Assembly: GCA_019358895.1 (NCBI GenBank)
Contig: JAHHIG010000001.1
Span: forward strand, 372,001-436,000
Direction of reading: 5' to 3'
DNA from: Tildeniella nuda ZEHNDER 1965/U140
GTDB lineage: Bacteria > Cyanobacteriota > Cyanobacteriia > Leptolyngbyales > Leptolyngbyaceae
Length of the DNA: 64,000 nt
Shown: one piece after another, positions 34,440 through 45,391 of the stretch
How the letters are laid out: each line of letters begins with the position of its first letter
Numbering within the stretch: the stretch's first letter is position 1
Program-made: the position numbers and the translations under genes
The notes under the pieces: generated by a model
What the model was told of the DNA's origin: nothing
Seen by the model: the letters and a program-made list of their open reading frames with translations, nothing else
Database searches by the model: none

Positions 34440-34688
34440 ATGTTTTCTTTCTCCCCTGAAGCTCCAACTTCTACTCAAGCCCCAAATCCTGCATCAGCGA
34501 TGCCCACGACTGCGACCAAGCTGGCACCCGATGCTACTGTTACTGGCTTTCTGGTCATCGCGCTGACGCTCAGTCTGGCACTGATCCTCTTTGGAGCTAA
34601 AAAATATCGTGCTATCCAACGATCGCGCTTGCTAAAACGGCAAATTGCTATGTTAGAAGCCCTCTGGCGCATCAGTTCAACAAAATAA
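34440..34688 (+). CDS. Small single-pass membrane protein
   Basis: 82 residues. A Pro/Thr/Ala-rich N-terminus is followed by one hydrophobic helix (about 34-52, VTGFLVIALTLSLALILFGA) and a basic C-terminal tail (KKYRAIQRSRLLKRQ). No known family is recognised. It converges on the GAF/kinase-like gene at a gap of about 80 bases. The start at ATG 34440 follows ordinary sequence without a strong ribosome-binding site. Confidence 0.55.
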   Translation: MFSFSPEAPTSTQAPNPASAMPTTATKLAPDATVTGFLVIALTLSLALILFGAKKYRAIQRSRLLKRQIAMLEALWRISSTK

Positions 34689-34765
34689 GAGCACCAATTC
34701 CTTTTGCAGTAAGGCTTAGAAGCTCAAGGCGCTCATCGAAAAGCGGTTGCTTTTGGCAGCCTCGA

Positions 34766-36271
34766 TCAAGCGTTATCTGCTGTCGCCTCAGCCTTTTGTG
34801 GCAGGCTAATAACGTAGCGGTAGCCTGATTCAGAAACGCTTTGTGTGGTAATTTGACCCTTGTGCAGCTCAGCAAGTTGACGACTGAGCAGCAACCCTAG
34901 ACTTTTGTTGGGAGCCGTCAACGCCTCTCCTGTAGTACCGTTGAGCTGCTCTACTGGTTTTGCAGCTTTAGTTTTAGAACTGCTCTGGCTCAGCAGCACC
35001 TCTTTTGCTTCCAATGGAGACATAGAGCAGCTAGCAGCTAATTCTACACTTGACTGGTTAGCGATCGGCAGCGCTACAGAATGAGCACTGGCTTCCGTAT
35101 AGGGCAAGCCCTCGCCGAGCCACGGATGAGATACCCAGACAGCGAGACTGAGATTGCTGTTCCGGTAGGATACGTGGATGCGAACGATGCTGCCAGCGTT
35201 GGATGCTTGAATCACGCTGAAGATCAGGTGATAAAGCATTTGGCGGACTTTATCTTTATCGAGTAGCCAAATACGACGACCGGGTTCTACCGAGAGGTGG
35301 ATCTGCTGTCCGCGACGGTGGGCAGCCCCTTCTAGAGTACTAATAGCCTGTTGACAGAGCATCTCAATATCGACGGGGGCAAGCTGTAACTGGTTACTAT
35401 CGTTCAAGTTCGACAGTTCTAAAATTTCTTTGACCAGCGATAGCAAGTACTGTCCGCTGTGATGGATGATGTCTAGATATTCTTTTTGCTTGTTGGTGAG
35501 TGGTCCATAGATTTCGCGCGTTAAGACGCTTGCCATGCCCATAACGGATGTTAGGGGTGTACATAGCTCTTGCGTCAGTTGGCTGAGTAATTCGACTTTA
35601 AGCTGACTGGCGATCGACAGGCTAAGAGTAGCGGACGGTGTCTTGACAGTCGAGGCTTTGGCGCAGCTTTTACGAACGTCGCTCTTGGTCAACGTTGCTG
35701 GTACTGCTACTTGACTGTTGACAGCCTGCTGCCGCTCAAATTCGCTCATGCTCCAGCGGGCAGTCAGTTCCAAAAACTCGATATCCTTTTCAGTAAAGGG
35801 ATGCGACCTCAAGTCCATAGCAGCCAGAGTGCCAATACAGAAACCATGAGAGGTGATCAGCGGCACCCCAAGATATGCCCGTACGCCATATTGCTGTGTC
35901 AGCAGACTATTAGCAAAGGCGGGGTGAGTAAAGGTGTCCTCGATCGCCAGCACCTGATGGCTATCAACAACATGAACACAAAAAGACTCACCGCGAGGAA
36001 ACTGACGAGAGTTTGCCAGGTCACTCATTAACCCTAGCCGGGACAGCCCGACAAAGGACTTAAAGTGTTGACGTTGCTGATCCATCACGCTTAAGGTGCA
36101 GATAGGCATATTCAAAAAGTGCGCTGCTGTCTGAGTCGCTTCATCAAACACAGAGACATTCTTCAGCTCTACGATGCCTAGTTCTGCGATCGCTAGTATG
36201 CGTCGTTCCTCGCGTGCTGAGACGGTTTTACCGTCAAGGCGACAAAACAATCGATTGTCAGAGTCTATCAT
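34766..36271 (-). CDS. GAF-domain histidine-kinase-like protein lacking the phospho-acceptor His
   Basis: 501 residues. An N-terminal GAF sensor domain (about 30-180) contains FCVHVVDSHQVLAIEDTFTH, then AYLGVPLITSHGFCIGTLAA. A HisKA-like dimerisation region (about 225-285) has LTQELCTPLTSVMGMASVL where a kinase has SHELRTPL: Gln234 replaces the phosphorylated His. The HATPase-like region (from about 330) lacks a clear N-box Asn and has poor G-boxes. So it probably cannot autophosphorylate and may act as a GAF-dependent scaffold or partner. I recall related cyanobacterial proteins with the same TQEL sequence, so this may be a family trait and not a local mutation. Confidence 0.82.
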   Translation of the reverse strand: MIDSDNRLFCRLDGKTVSAREERRILAIAELGIVELKNVSVFDEATQTAAHFLNMPICTLSVMDQQRQHFKSFVGLSRLGLMSDLANSRQFPRGESFCVHVVDSHQVLAIEDTFTHPAFANSLLTQQYGVRAYLGVPLITSHGFCIGTLAAMDLRSHPFTEKDIEFLELTARWSMSEFERQQAVNSQVAVPATLTKSDVRKSCAKASTVKTPSATLSLSIASQLKVELLSQLTQELCTPLTSVMGMASVLTREIYGPLTNKQKEYLDIIHHSGQYLLSLVKEILELSNLNDSNQLQLAPVDIEMLCQQAISTLEGAAHRRGQQIHLSVEPGRRIWLLDKDKVRQMLYHLIFSVIQASNAGSIVRIHVSYRNSNLSLAVWVSHPWLGEGLPYTEASAHSVALPIANQSSVELAASCSMSPLEAKEVLLSQSSSKTKAAKPVEQLNGTTGEALTAPNKSLGLLLSRQLAELHKGQITTQSVSESGYRYVISLPQKAEATADNA

Positions 36272-36443
36272 TCTGCCCTGCGTCCCCCGTGTGTCACCGT
36301 AGAACCCTTGCCAAACCTCAAGGGCTTTAAACTATACACATCGTTCCCTAACACATGCTGGGATGAACGCTTGCAGGGCAGGAGAGATTACTGAACTTTC
36401 CGTCTGACCACTGCTGTAAGCAGGAAAGAATACGGAGGGGGCA

Positions 36444-37439
36444 TTAGCTGTTTGTTGTCCCGTCGGGTAACGTTGCGCCCTGAAGATTGGCTCCAGTTAA
36501 ATTAGCGCTACTCAGTTCTGCCTTTGCCAAATTAGCATCGGTCAGGTTCGCATCGCGCAAATCGGCTCGACCGAGATAGGCTTCGATCAGGGTCGCCTCA
36601 GTCAAATCAACGTTATGCAGGGTGGCGCGACTCAGGTCTGCCCGATTTAACCGCACTCGGCGCATGATTGACTGGGTAAGATTTACTTTGCTTAAAACTG
36701 CCTGGGTCAGGTTTGCTTCAGTGAGATTGACACTTTTTAGCGTGGCTTCAGTCAGGTTGGCGCGTTCCAATTTGGCGTTGGTCAAATCTGCCTGACTCAG
36801 ATCTGCCCCAGTTAGAATGGCATCGGTCAAGAAGCTATTTTGTAGTATGGCTCCCATCAGATTGGCTGCGGTGAGGTTAGCCTCCCGTAGGCTGGTTTCG
36901 GTCAGGTTAGCACCGCGCAAATCAGCTTTGGTCAAATTGGCACCGTTGAGATTGGCACCGCGCAGATCGGCGTTACGAAGGTCAACGCCGCGCAGATTAG
37001 CGCCGTCGTAACAGCGTTTTTCGTAGCGCAGATTAGCTCCACGTAGGCAGGCACCGCGCAGGTTGGCACTGCCCAAGTTGACGTTGCGCAAGTCGGCGCT
37101 GATCAGGTTGGCATCGAGTAAGGTTGCTAGGGTGATGTCGGCACCGCGCAGATCGGCTCCGTAGAGAATGGCACCATGTAGGTCAGCGTCTCGTAGTTTG
37201 GCGCTGATGAGGTCTGCCTGACTGAGGTTGGCTCCACTAAGCCGGGTTCCTGCCAGGTTTGCCTTGCTGAGATTGGCTCGATTGAGGTAAGCCAAGACCA
37301 GGTTGGCACCGCTGAGGTCAGTGCCGCTGAGATCAGCACCAATCAGATCGGCTCCGCTCAAGTCGGCACCGCTGAGATTTGCCCCCCGGAAGTCGGTTTC
37401 ACCTGTCTGGTAGCGTTGCACTAGCTCGATCGCGTCCAT
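36444..37439 (-). CDS. Pentapeptide-repeat protein
   Basis: 331 residues made almost wholly of A(D/N)Lxx pentapeptide repeats, for example GANLSGADLSGADLIGADLS. These fold as a right-handed quadrilateral beta helix. A short break near KRCYDGANLRG lies mid-protein. The first ~12 residues (MDAIELVQRYQTG) are a helical cap. No membrane or enzyme domain. Function unknown; cyanobacteria have many such proteins. It lies on the same strand as the cyclase gene, 120 bases away. Confidence 0.93.
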   Translation of the reverse strand: MDAIELVQRYQTGETDFRGANLSGADLSGADLIGADLSGTDLSGANLVLAYLNRANLSKANLAGTRLSGANLSQADLISAKLRDADLHGAILYGADLRGADITLATLLDANLISADLRNVNLGSANLRGACLRGANLRYEKRCYDGANLRGVDLRNADLRGANLNGANLTKADLRGANLTETSLREANLTAANLMGAILQNSFLTDAILTGADLSQADLTNAKLERANLTEATLKSVNLTEANLTQAVLSKVNLTQSIMRRVRLNRADLSRATLHNVDLTEATLIEAYLGRADLRDANLTDANLAKAELSSANLTGANLQGATLPDGTTNS

Positions 37440-37559
37440 GATCTGTTCACCCCAGAGGTTGTAAGCCGTTAGCTGCCGATTTGCGGTAAGGCAACGCTTT
37501 AGCCACTAGCACCCTTGTTAGTATGCCCATTGGTCGTTACAACTAATGATTGGATTGTC

Positions 37560-39854
37560 CTAATCGTTGGCTTTCTGAGCGACTGGCGGCTTTGAAGAAA
37601 GTTGGGTTGACGTGTTTTCGGTAGGGTCGCTGCTTTCTGCGATCGTAGTGGTTGGAAGCAGGGGGCTATCCTTTAGCAGGGAGCTGTCAAAGATTCCCGT
37701 TGGCTCGGCTGCGGGCGGCAACAGTTGGCAGGTGTAGTCATCTTCATCAGTGATGCTGATGAACTCCAGCGTAGTCTCTTCAAAGTCATCGAGCTTGAGT
37801 TGGGTAGGTTCGCTGAGATTAGCAGGCAGTCGGGCAGCACTGCTGTACAGGTAGAAAGAGCGCAAGCATTTGATGACGGCTTCGGCAGTTTGAACGGTTG
37901 TTTCTGGTTCTGACGATCGCCGTGCGGTTCCAAAAAGGCAAGCTTCCAGATCTGTATAAGTTTTGCAGACGCTTAACAGATGGCGCAGCAAGCTATCCAG
38001 ATCGTGCCGTTTAAGGTTGCTCCAGGCTTGACTGGTGAAATCAAAGTCGTCGTACAGAGTCGAGAAGAGCAGAATTTTTGCCTGTAGTGGGTTTGTGTAT
38101 TTCATGATGCCAAGCCGAAAATCAAACAGGCTTAGCGGTGACTCTTGCAGATGATGCGGTGGTTCAGGAGCAGCGGTCGATCGCGCCCCTTCATCTTCAG
38201 TCTCGACCGATTCTAAGCTTGGCTCGTTGGCGGCAGATGGTTGCTCGGGTTCGGACTGTGGCTGTGCTGGTTCTTGATCGCTAGGATAAAGTCTGCCAAG
38301 CCTGAGCACGATCGTTTGTGCGATCGTGCGATATTCACCTTGCTTGTTCAGCGTTTTGACCACGGCGTGTAGAGCTGCCTCTAGCTGTTCGACGGTACGT
38401 GTCATCTGATGAACATCTTGCAGCAAGCGGACGAGATCCAGGCTCTCTAATTTGGCGGCATCGCTCTCCCATTGGCGAGAGCAAATATAGAACAGTAGTT
38501 TTGTGATTCGCAGGCGATCGGGTTCTCGCTCCAGAATGCGAGCGATGCTAGTGTACGGCTCTGTCACCGCTGGTGGTGTGACCGGGTCGATCGGTGCTAC
38601 CTCTAAGGGTGCTAATGCCTGGGGTGGCTGAGGGGTGTCTACAATACTATCTGTAGACACACCATAGAGGCTCTGTAGCTTGCTGGTAAGCGCGTTGGCA
38701 AGAAGGGTATATTCTGCTTGTTTGCTGAGCGTTCGCACAAAGCCATTGACCGCGATCGTGAGCCGTTCAACCGTTGGCATCGACTGGTGCAGTTCGGCAA
38801 TGAGATCTTGGAGGCGAATGTTGTCTAAACGGCTTTGATCCGTTTCCCAACGCTGCCGACAGACGTAAAAAGCAAGTTTTTTGATGCGTGCCCCGTTGCC
38901 CGTTGCTTCCAGCTCAGTGGCAAGTTGTTCGTAGCGAGTGTTAATGGTCTGAGGTGATGGCGGTTCTGATGCAAGGTTGTAACAGGTCGGGTCGTCGTCG
39001 CGATCGTGCTCGGTGGGATAGATGCGACTGATCTCTTTGACAATAATGTTGGCAATGAGGGAGTACTCGGCTGGCTTACTTAGAGTTCTTACAGCAGCAT
39101 CCAAAAAAAAGCGGAGCCGCTCTGGTGTTGGAGCAAGCAGCATGACATCCTGAATCTGGTCAGACAGGTTGATCAGGTTCAGCTTGTTATGGTCGCTTTC
39201 CCAGCTATTTTTGCACGCATAGAACAACAGCTTCTTGACGCGCAGGAGGCTGCGGCTTTGCTCAAGATTGCGGATGGCTACCGTGTGTGGATTTAGAACC
39301 TTCGACTCTGGCGACATCAGAATCCGGTAGACGGGCACCACTTCACGGATGTTCTTCAGTTCACGCGGTCCGAGATAGTCACTTTCAACATGCAGACTGG
39401 CTTTAATGACATCAAAAACCGTTTGCGAAATGCAAATACCGCCCGGTTCCGCTTCGGTTTGCAACCGGGCGGCAATGTTGACACCATTGCCCATGACATC
39501 GGTTGCGGTGATGAACATATCGGCTAAATGAATGCCGATGCGATGCTCTAGCGCATCTTCAGGAGGCAGTGTAACGGCTTTCTCGGTCAAATTTTTCTGG
39601 ATTTCCATCGCACATTCGACCGCTTTGACCGCGCTGGTAAAGCACATGAGCAAGCCATCACCAGTAGATTTCAGGACTCGCCCTTCGTACTGTCCGCAAA
39701 GCTGCTTCATGTATTTGAGATCACGGCGAATCAGGTCAAGGGTGTGATCTTCATCGACTGACATCCTGGCACTGAAACCCACGCAATCTGTAAACACCAC
39801 AGTGGCGAGTGTGCGCTGTCCTCTCAGTTCTGATGTTAGTAAGTCGTTTTCCAT
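37560..39854 (-). CDS. Class III adenylate/guanylate cyclase with four tandem C-terminal repeats
   Basis: 764 residues from ATG 39854 (a start further upstream is open but not family-like). The N-terminal cyclase catalytic domain (about 12-180) has metal Asp in VVFTDCVGFS (D23) and STGDGLLMCF (D66), and the GNGVNIAARLQ motif. There is no membrane helix, so it is cytosolic. The C-terminal half carries four copies of a ~76-residue unit (about 205-280, 323-398, 449-524, 592-665), each with a K(L/I)LFY-like start, a (W)ESD region and VRTLSKxxEY-like middle. Acidic/Pro-rich linkers separate them. The repeat matches no domain I know. Confidence 0.88.
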   Translation of the reverse strand: MENDLLTSELRGQRTLATVVFTDCVGFSARMSVDEDHTLDLIRRDLKYMKQLCGQYEGRVLKSTGDGLLMCFTSAVKAVECAMEIQKNLTEKAVTLPPEDALEHRIGIHLADMFITATDVMGNGVNIAARLQTEAEPGGICISQTVFDVIKASLHVESDYLGPRELKNIREVVPVYRILMSPESKVLNPHTVAIRNLEQSRSLLRVKKLLFYACKNSWESDHNKLNLINLSDQIQDVMLLAPTPERLRFFLDAAVRTLSKPAEYSLIANIIVKEISRIYPTEHDRDDDPTCYNLASEPPSPQTINTRYEQLATELEATGNGARIKKLAFYVCRQRWETDQSRLDNIRLQDLIAELHQSMPTVERLTIAVNGFVRTLSKQAEYTLLANALTSKLQSLYGVSTDSIVDTPQPPQALAPLEVAPIDPVTPPAVTEPYTSIARILEREPDRLRITKLLFYICSRQWESDAAKLESLDLVRLLQDVHQMTRTVEQLEAALHAVVKTLNKQGEYRTIAQTIVLRLGRLYPSDQEPAQPQSEPEQPSAANEPSLESVETEDEGARSTAAPEPPHHLQESPLSLFDFRLGIMKYTNPLQAKILLFSTLYDDFDFTSQAWSNLKRHDLDSLLRHLLSVCKTYTDLEACLFGTARRSSEPETTVQTAEAVIKCLRSFYLYSSAARLPANLSEPTQLKLDDFEETTLEFISITDEDDYTCQLLPPAAEPTGIFDSSLLKDSPLLPTTTIAESSDPTENTSTQLSSKPPVAQKAND

Positions 39855-40183
39855 GAAGTTTCGACTGGCAAGCGCGTGCCGTCTAAGTGAGGTCAGACAT
39901 GACCGATCGCGGTGGGCATGATGCTTGTGAAACAGCCTGCTAAGGATGTGATAGGTCGGCGCGACGATCACGATCGCCAGTTTGCCACCTTAGAAGTTTA
40001 AAGGTTAGGTGAAGCTAGTCAATGGAGACAAACATCGTAGGCAACTCAATTGTAGACATTCCTCTTTTTAGTAGAGTGCCCTCATACCTGAAGTTTTAAA
40101 CGGCGCTAGGGAAATCGACGAAACGAGCTAGGGAAAGTAACGTTTTAAGTTTTGAGTCGAATTGCTTCTACCTCTCACACTCC
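39855..40183. other. Intergenic region between cyclase and CDF genes
   Basis: 329 bases. It contains the cyclase promoter and, near 40165-40195, a short pyrimidine-rich CTCCTCACTCCTCACCC tract of the simple-repeat type seen elsewhere. No gene is seen. Confidence 0.4.
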
Positions 40184-40876
40184 TCACTCCTCACCCAGAA
40201 CTCTCACGCTTTGCACCACAAGCGGTAACGCACTGCAAAGAATGATGCTGGCAACAACGAGGCTAATGACACCATCTGCCCAAAGCCAGTGGAGTGTGGT
40301 GACCGCGATCGCGGCAAGAATGACACCGATGCAACTCATTGCGTCTGCCAGCACGTGCAGAAAAGCGCCGCGCAGGTTGAGATCGTGATTGCTACCGCGA
40401 TGGAGGAGAGCGATGTTGATACTATTGACGACAAGTCCCACAGCGGCTGTAATCAACATAGGTAGGCTGGCGATCGCCTCTGGAGGCGTGTGCAAACGCT
40501 GAATGGCTTCCCAAGCAATCCAAAGGGCGATCGCGATGAGTACAAGTCCGTTGACCAGTGCTGCCCAGACTTCCCATACGGCTTCTGGTAGGGCTGGTGG
40601 AGACGATTCTGCCATGATGCCTGTCAGCGAATCACTCAGTACACTGATTTTTGGGCGGAGGGCGAACCGTGTAGCAACCAGTGCCAGCACCAGCGCCAAA
40701 CTGTCAGCAGTCATGTGCCCTGCTTCGGCAATCAGCGCTAAGCTGCCACTGGTCAAGCCAACGACCAGTTCGGCAGCAGCAAAGCTACCCAGCAGCAGCA
40801 GAGCGATCGTGAGTTGAGTTTGCTTGGTTTGCGGATCGATCGTCGTGTGTTGGCAGTCAGCAGAATGTTGATGCAT
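40184..40876 (-). CDS. Short cation-diffusion-facilitator transporter
   Basis: 230 residues from ATG 40876 (MHQHSADCQHTTIDP). Six-helix CDF membrane domain. The two metal-site motifs HxxxD are in AEAGHMTADSLAL and HVLADAMSCIG, as expected for Zn/Cd/Co exporters. A His-rich N-terminus (MHQHSADCQH) may bind metal. The protein ends directly after the sixth helix (VQSVRVLGEE); the usual cytoplasmic C-terminal dimerisation domain is absent. An alternative start at 41038 adds 54 non-family residues and is rejected. Its promoter lies beside that of the divergent acyl-CoA synthetase gene. Confidence 0.85.
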   Translation of the reverse strand: MHQHSADCQHTTIDPQTKQTQLTIALLLLGSFAAAELVVGLTSGSLALIAEAGHMTADSLALVLALVATRFALRPKISVLSDSLTGIMAESSPPALPEAVWEVWAALVNGLVLIAIALWIAWEAIQRLHTPPEAIASLPMLITAAVGLVVNSINIALLHRGSNHDLNLRGAFLHVLADAMSCIGVILAAIAVTTLHWLWADGVISLVVASIILCSALPLVVQSVRVLGEE

Positions 40877-41070
40877 GGATGACGGGACAGTAGAAAATAA
40901 AGAAGAGGGAATGGCAGCGATTACAGTGCTCCAGTCAATTTTACTCCCTGCTAACCTTTGACTGCTTCTATGTGCTGCTTTAGAGGTGGCACCTGAAGAA
41001 ACGGTATAACCGCAGTCGTCGATCGACCCATCAGGCAATAAGATAATGGCAAGGTTTTAGGAGTTGCGCG

Positions 41071-43086
<2,016 letters not shown>

Positions 43087-43234
43087 TCTGGCTCAGTACA
43101 AGCCGCAATACCTGATCGGTGGTGACTGCTGAACGGGTGGCATCAGTGTAATTTTTTGCTTCAAGACTTGTTTGCTCAAAGACTTGCCAACGAACACTCT
43201 GTCATTCCGCACACTTTTTCCTGACCCAACGTTT

Positions 43235-43684
43235 ATGGATGTTTCTCAATCTCATCTGCTGCTGAAGCGTACCGTCAACGTAAAGGCGATCGTCACGTCT
43301 CGCTGGAAAGAAGACGCACAGCAGCAATTACAGGCGCAGCTTAATCAGCTCGACAACCAACTCCAGCAGCTTGAAATGCAGGGGCAGCGCATGATTGCTG
43401 AAATTCAGAAGCAGAGCCTCAAGCCGCCTGGTCCCGAAACGCTTCAACAAATCGACAGCATTCAAATTCAGGTGAATGAAAAGAAAAGCGAGTTTCTGGA
43501 GCAAAAGAACCAGATCTTGCAGCAGCTTCAACAAATTCAACTGCTGGAACTCAACCAAGAAGTGCAGCAGGGGCAAATCGACAGTATCTTTCGAGTCGAA
43601 ACGGGCGACAACCTGATCGAAAAAATGCAGGTCGAAATTCTTCTGCGTGACGGCATTGTAGAAGCGATTCGCGGAGCCGTTTAA
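43235..43684 (+). CDS. YlqD-family protein
   Basis: 149-residue soluble protein. The start MDVSQSHLLLKRTVNVKAIV is family-typical. A Gln-rich coiled coil follows (about 25-120; repeated LNQL, LQQLEMQGQ, IQLLELNQ) and a C-terminal beta segment (ILLRDGIVEAIRG). The function of YlqD is unknown. ATG 43235 is preferred to the upstream open frame. It is co-directional with the E2 gene. Confidence 0.85.
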   Translation: MDVSQSHLLLKRTVNVKAIVTSRWKEDAQQQLQAQLNQLDNQLQQLEMQGQRMIAEIQKQSLKPPGPETLQQIDSIQIQVNEKKSEFLEQKNQILQQLQQIQLLELNQEVQQGQIDSIFRVETGDNLIEKMQVEILLRDGIVEAIRGAV

Positions 43685-43931
43685 ATAAACGCTCAACTTC
43701 ATACCGAATGAATAGTTCGACACATCAAGCGGATTGGTCGCTATGTCACAGTAAAGAGAAGCAGATCTAGCTGCCACGATCGCTCTCCTTCTTCTAGATG
43801 GTTTAGATGGTTGGTCCAAATGGGACTGGTTCAAATGGGTAGCCGATTTGCTCGGTTCACGATCGCTAGCCGTCAGCATCTCTTCGTCCACAAAACTTTT
43901 TTCACTCCATTTCAGACCTGGAACTCACTCC

Positions 43932-45242
43932 ATGATTTACGAAGTCTTCATGCCTGCGCTTAGCTCCACCATGACCGAGGGCAAAATCGTCTCCTGGACA
44001 AAAGAGCCTGGGGATAAGGTCGAAAAGGGTGAAACCGTTGTCGTGGTTGAGTCTGACAAAGCTGATATGGATGTGGAATCCTTCTATGAGGGCTATCTGG
44101 GCGCGATCGTTGTACCAGCCGGTGAAACTGCTCCTGTAGGAGAGGCGATCGCCCTCATTGTCGAAACCGAAGCCGAAATTGCCACTGCTCAGCAACAAGC
44201 GGTAGGACAAACTCCAGCCGCTCCTGTAGAAACCGCTGGCGCGATCGCTGACACGTCGTCGATCGGTGACCCAAAGCAAGAATCACTAGCAGCCGTTGCC
44301 GCACCAGCACTACAAAATGGTAGCTCTACCGCACCAAATGGTCGTGTTGCCGTGTCTCCCCGTGCCCGCAAGCTAGCGAAGGAACTGAAAGTTGACTTGA
44401 GTACGCTGAGAGGCAGCGGACCGCATGGGCGTATTGTGGCAGAAGATGTCGAAGCTGCTAGCGGACAGCCCGCTGTCAAAGCGCCTACGGCACCACCGCC
44501 ACCACCGCCATCCGTTACTCCTGCCGTGCCAAAACCAGCTGTCGTGGCTTCATCAACGCCCGCGATCGCGGGTCAGCAGGTACCGCTCACAACGCTGCAA
44601 AACGCGGTTGTCCGCAACATGATCGCCAGCCTGGACGTGCCCACCTATCATGTTGGCTATACGATCACAACCGATAATCTGGACAAGCTCTACAAGCAAA
44701 TCAAGTCCAAAGGCGTGACGATGACCGCGCTGCTAGCAAAAGCGGTTGCCATGACCCTGCAAAAGCATCCACTTTTGAACGCCAGCTACGTCAACCAGAA
44801 CATTTCTCATCCGGCATCGATCAACGTGGCAGTGGCAGTGGCAATGGAAGACGGCGGACTGATTACACCCGTGTTGCAGCAAGCCGATCAGCTTGACATT
44901 TATACACTGTCGCGCACCTGGAAGGATCTGGTCGATCGCGCCCGCTCAAAGCAGCTTCAGCCCGTAGAGTACAACTCTGGCACCTTCACGCTCTCCAATT
45001 TGGGCATGTTTGGAGTCGATCGCTTTGATGCCATTTTACCCCCTGGAACGGGCGCTATCTTGGCGATCGGTGCGTCCCTGCCTACCGTTGTCGCTACAGA
45101 GGACGGGCTGTTGGGCGTGAAACGGCAGATGCAGGTCAATCTCACCTGCGATCATCGCGTCATCTACGGTGCTCATGCCGCCGCCTTCTTAAAGGATTTG
45201 GCAACGCTGATCGACACCAACACGCAATCGTTAACGCTTTAG
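43932..45242 (+). CDS. Dihydrolipoyl acetyltransferase (E2) of pyruvate dehydrogenase
   Basis: 436 residues. A lipoyl domain (about 1-80) has the lipoylated Lys in VESDKADMDVESF. An Ala/Pro linker precedes the peripheral-subunit-binding domain (about 138-175, VSPRARKLAKELKVDLSTLR). A second Pro-rich linker leads to the catalytic domain (about 215-436) with the active His in CDHRVIYGAHAAAFL, the plastid/cyanobacterial form. It makes acetyl-CoA in the cytosol as the complex core. ATG 43932 is the first in-frame start with the conserved IYEVFMPALSSTMTEG. Confidence 0.95.
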   Translation: MIYEVFMPALSSTMTEGKIVSWTKEPGDKVEKGETVVVVESDKADMDVESFYEGYLGAIVVPAGETAPVGEAIALIVETEAEIATAQQQAVGQTPAAPVETAGAIADTSSIGDPKQESLAAVAAPALQNGSSTAPNGRVAVSPRARKLAKELKVDLSTLRGSGPHGRIVAEDVEAASGQPAVKAPTAPPPPPPSVTPAVPKPAVVASSTPAIAGQQVPLTTLQNAVVRNMIASLDVPTYHVGYTITTDNLDKLYKQIKSKGVTMTALLAKAVAMTLQKHPLLNASYVNQNISHPASINVAVAVAMEDGGLITPVLQQADQLDIYTLSRTWKDLVDRARSKQLQPVEYNSGTFTLSNLGMFGVDRFDAILPPGTGAILAIGASLPTVVATEDGLLGVKRQMQVNLTCDHRVIYGAHAAAFLKDLATLIDTNTQSLTL

Positions 45243-45391
45243 AAGCGGCGGCAAGAGGCAGAAGGCAGGAGGCAGAAGGCAGAAGGCAGAAGCAAAAAAG
45301 GGCTGCCTGTAGCTGCTAGATTGAAGTGCGTCTGCATGTCTTTAGCTAATAGCTGATAGCTAATAGCTGATAGCTAACCGCTCCAACCTCC
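45243..45391. repeat. GGCAGAAGGCAGAA and AGCTAAT/AGCTGAT tandem repeats
   Basis: Two simple arrays in the gap between convergent genes. 45249-45296 is built on GGCAGAA heptads with variants. 45344-45376 is AGCTAAT/AGCTGAT heptads, five units. No terminator-type T-run is seen. Confidence 0.85.

Noticed and set aside
39855-39971. Upstream extension of the cyclase gene
   Set aside because: The extra 39 residues are not conserved-looking, and ATG 39854 directly starts the normal cyclase lead.
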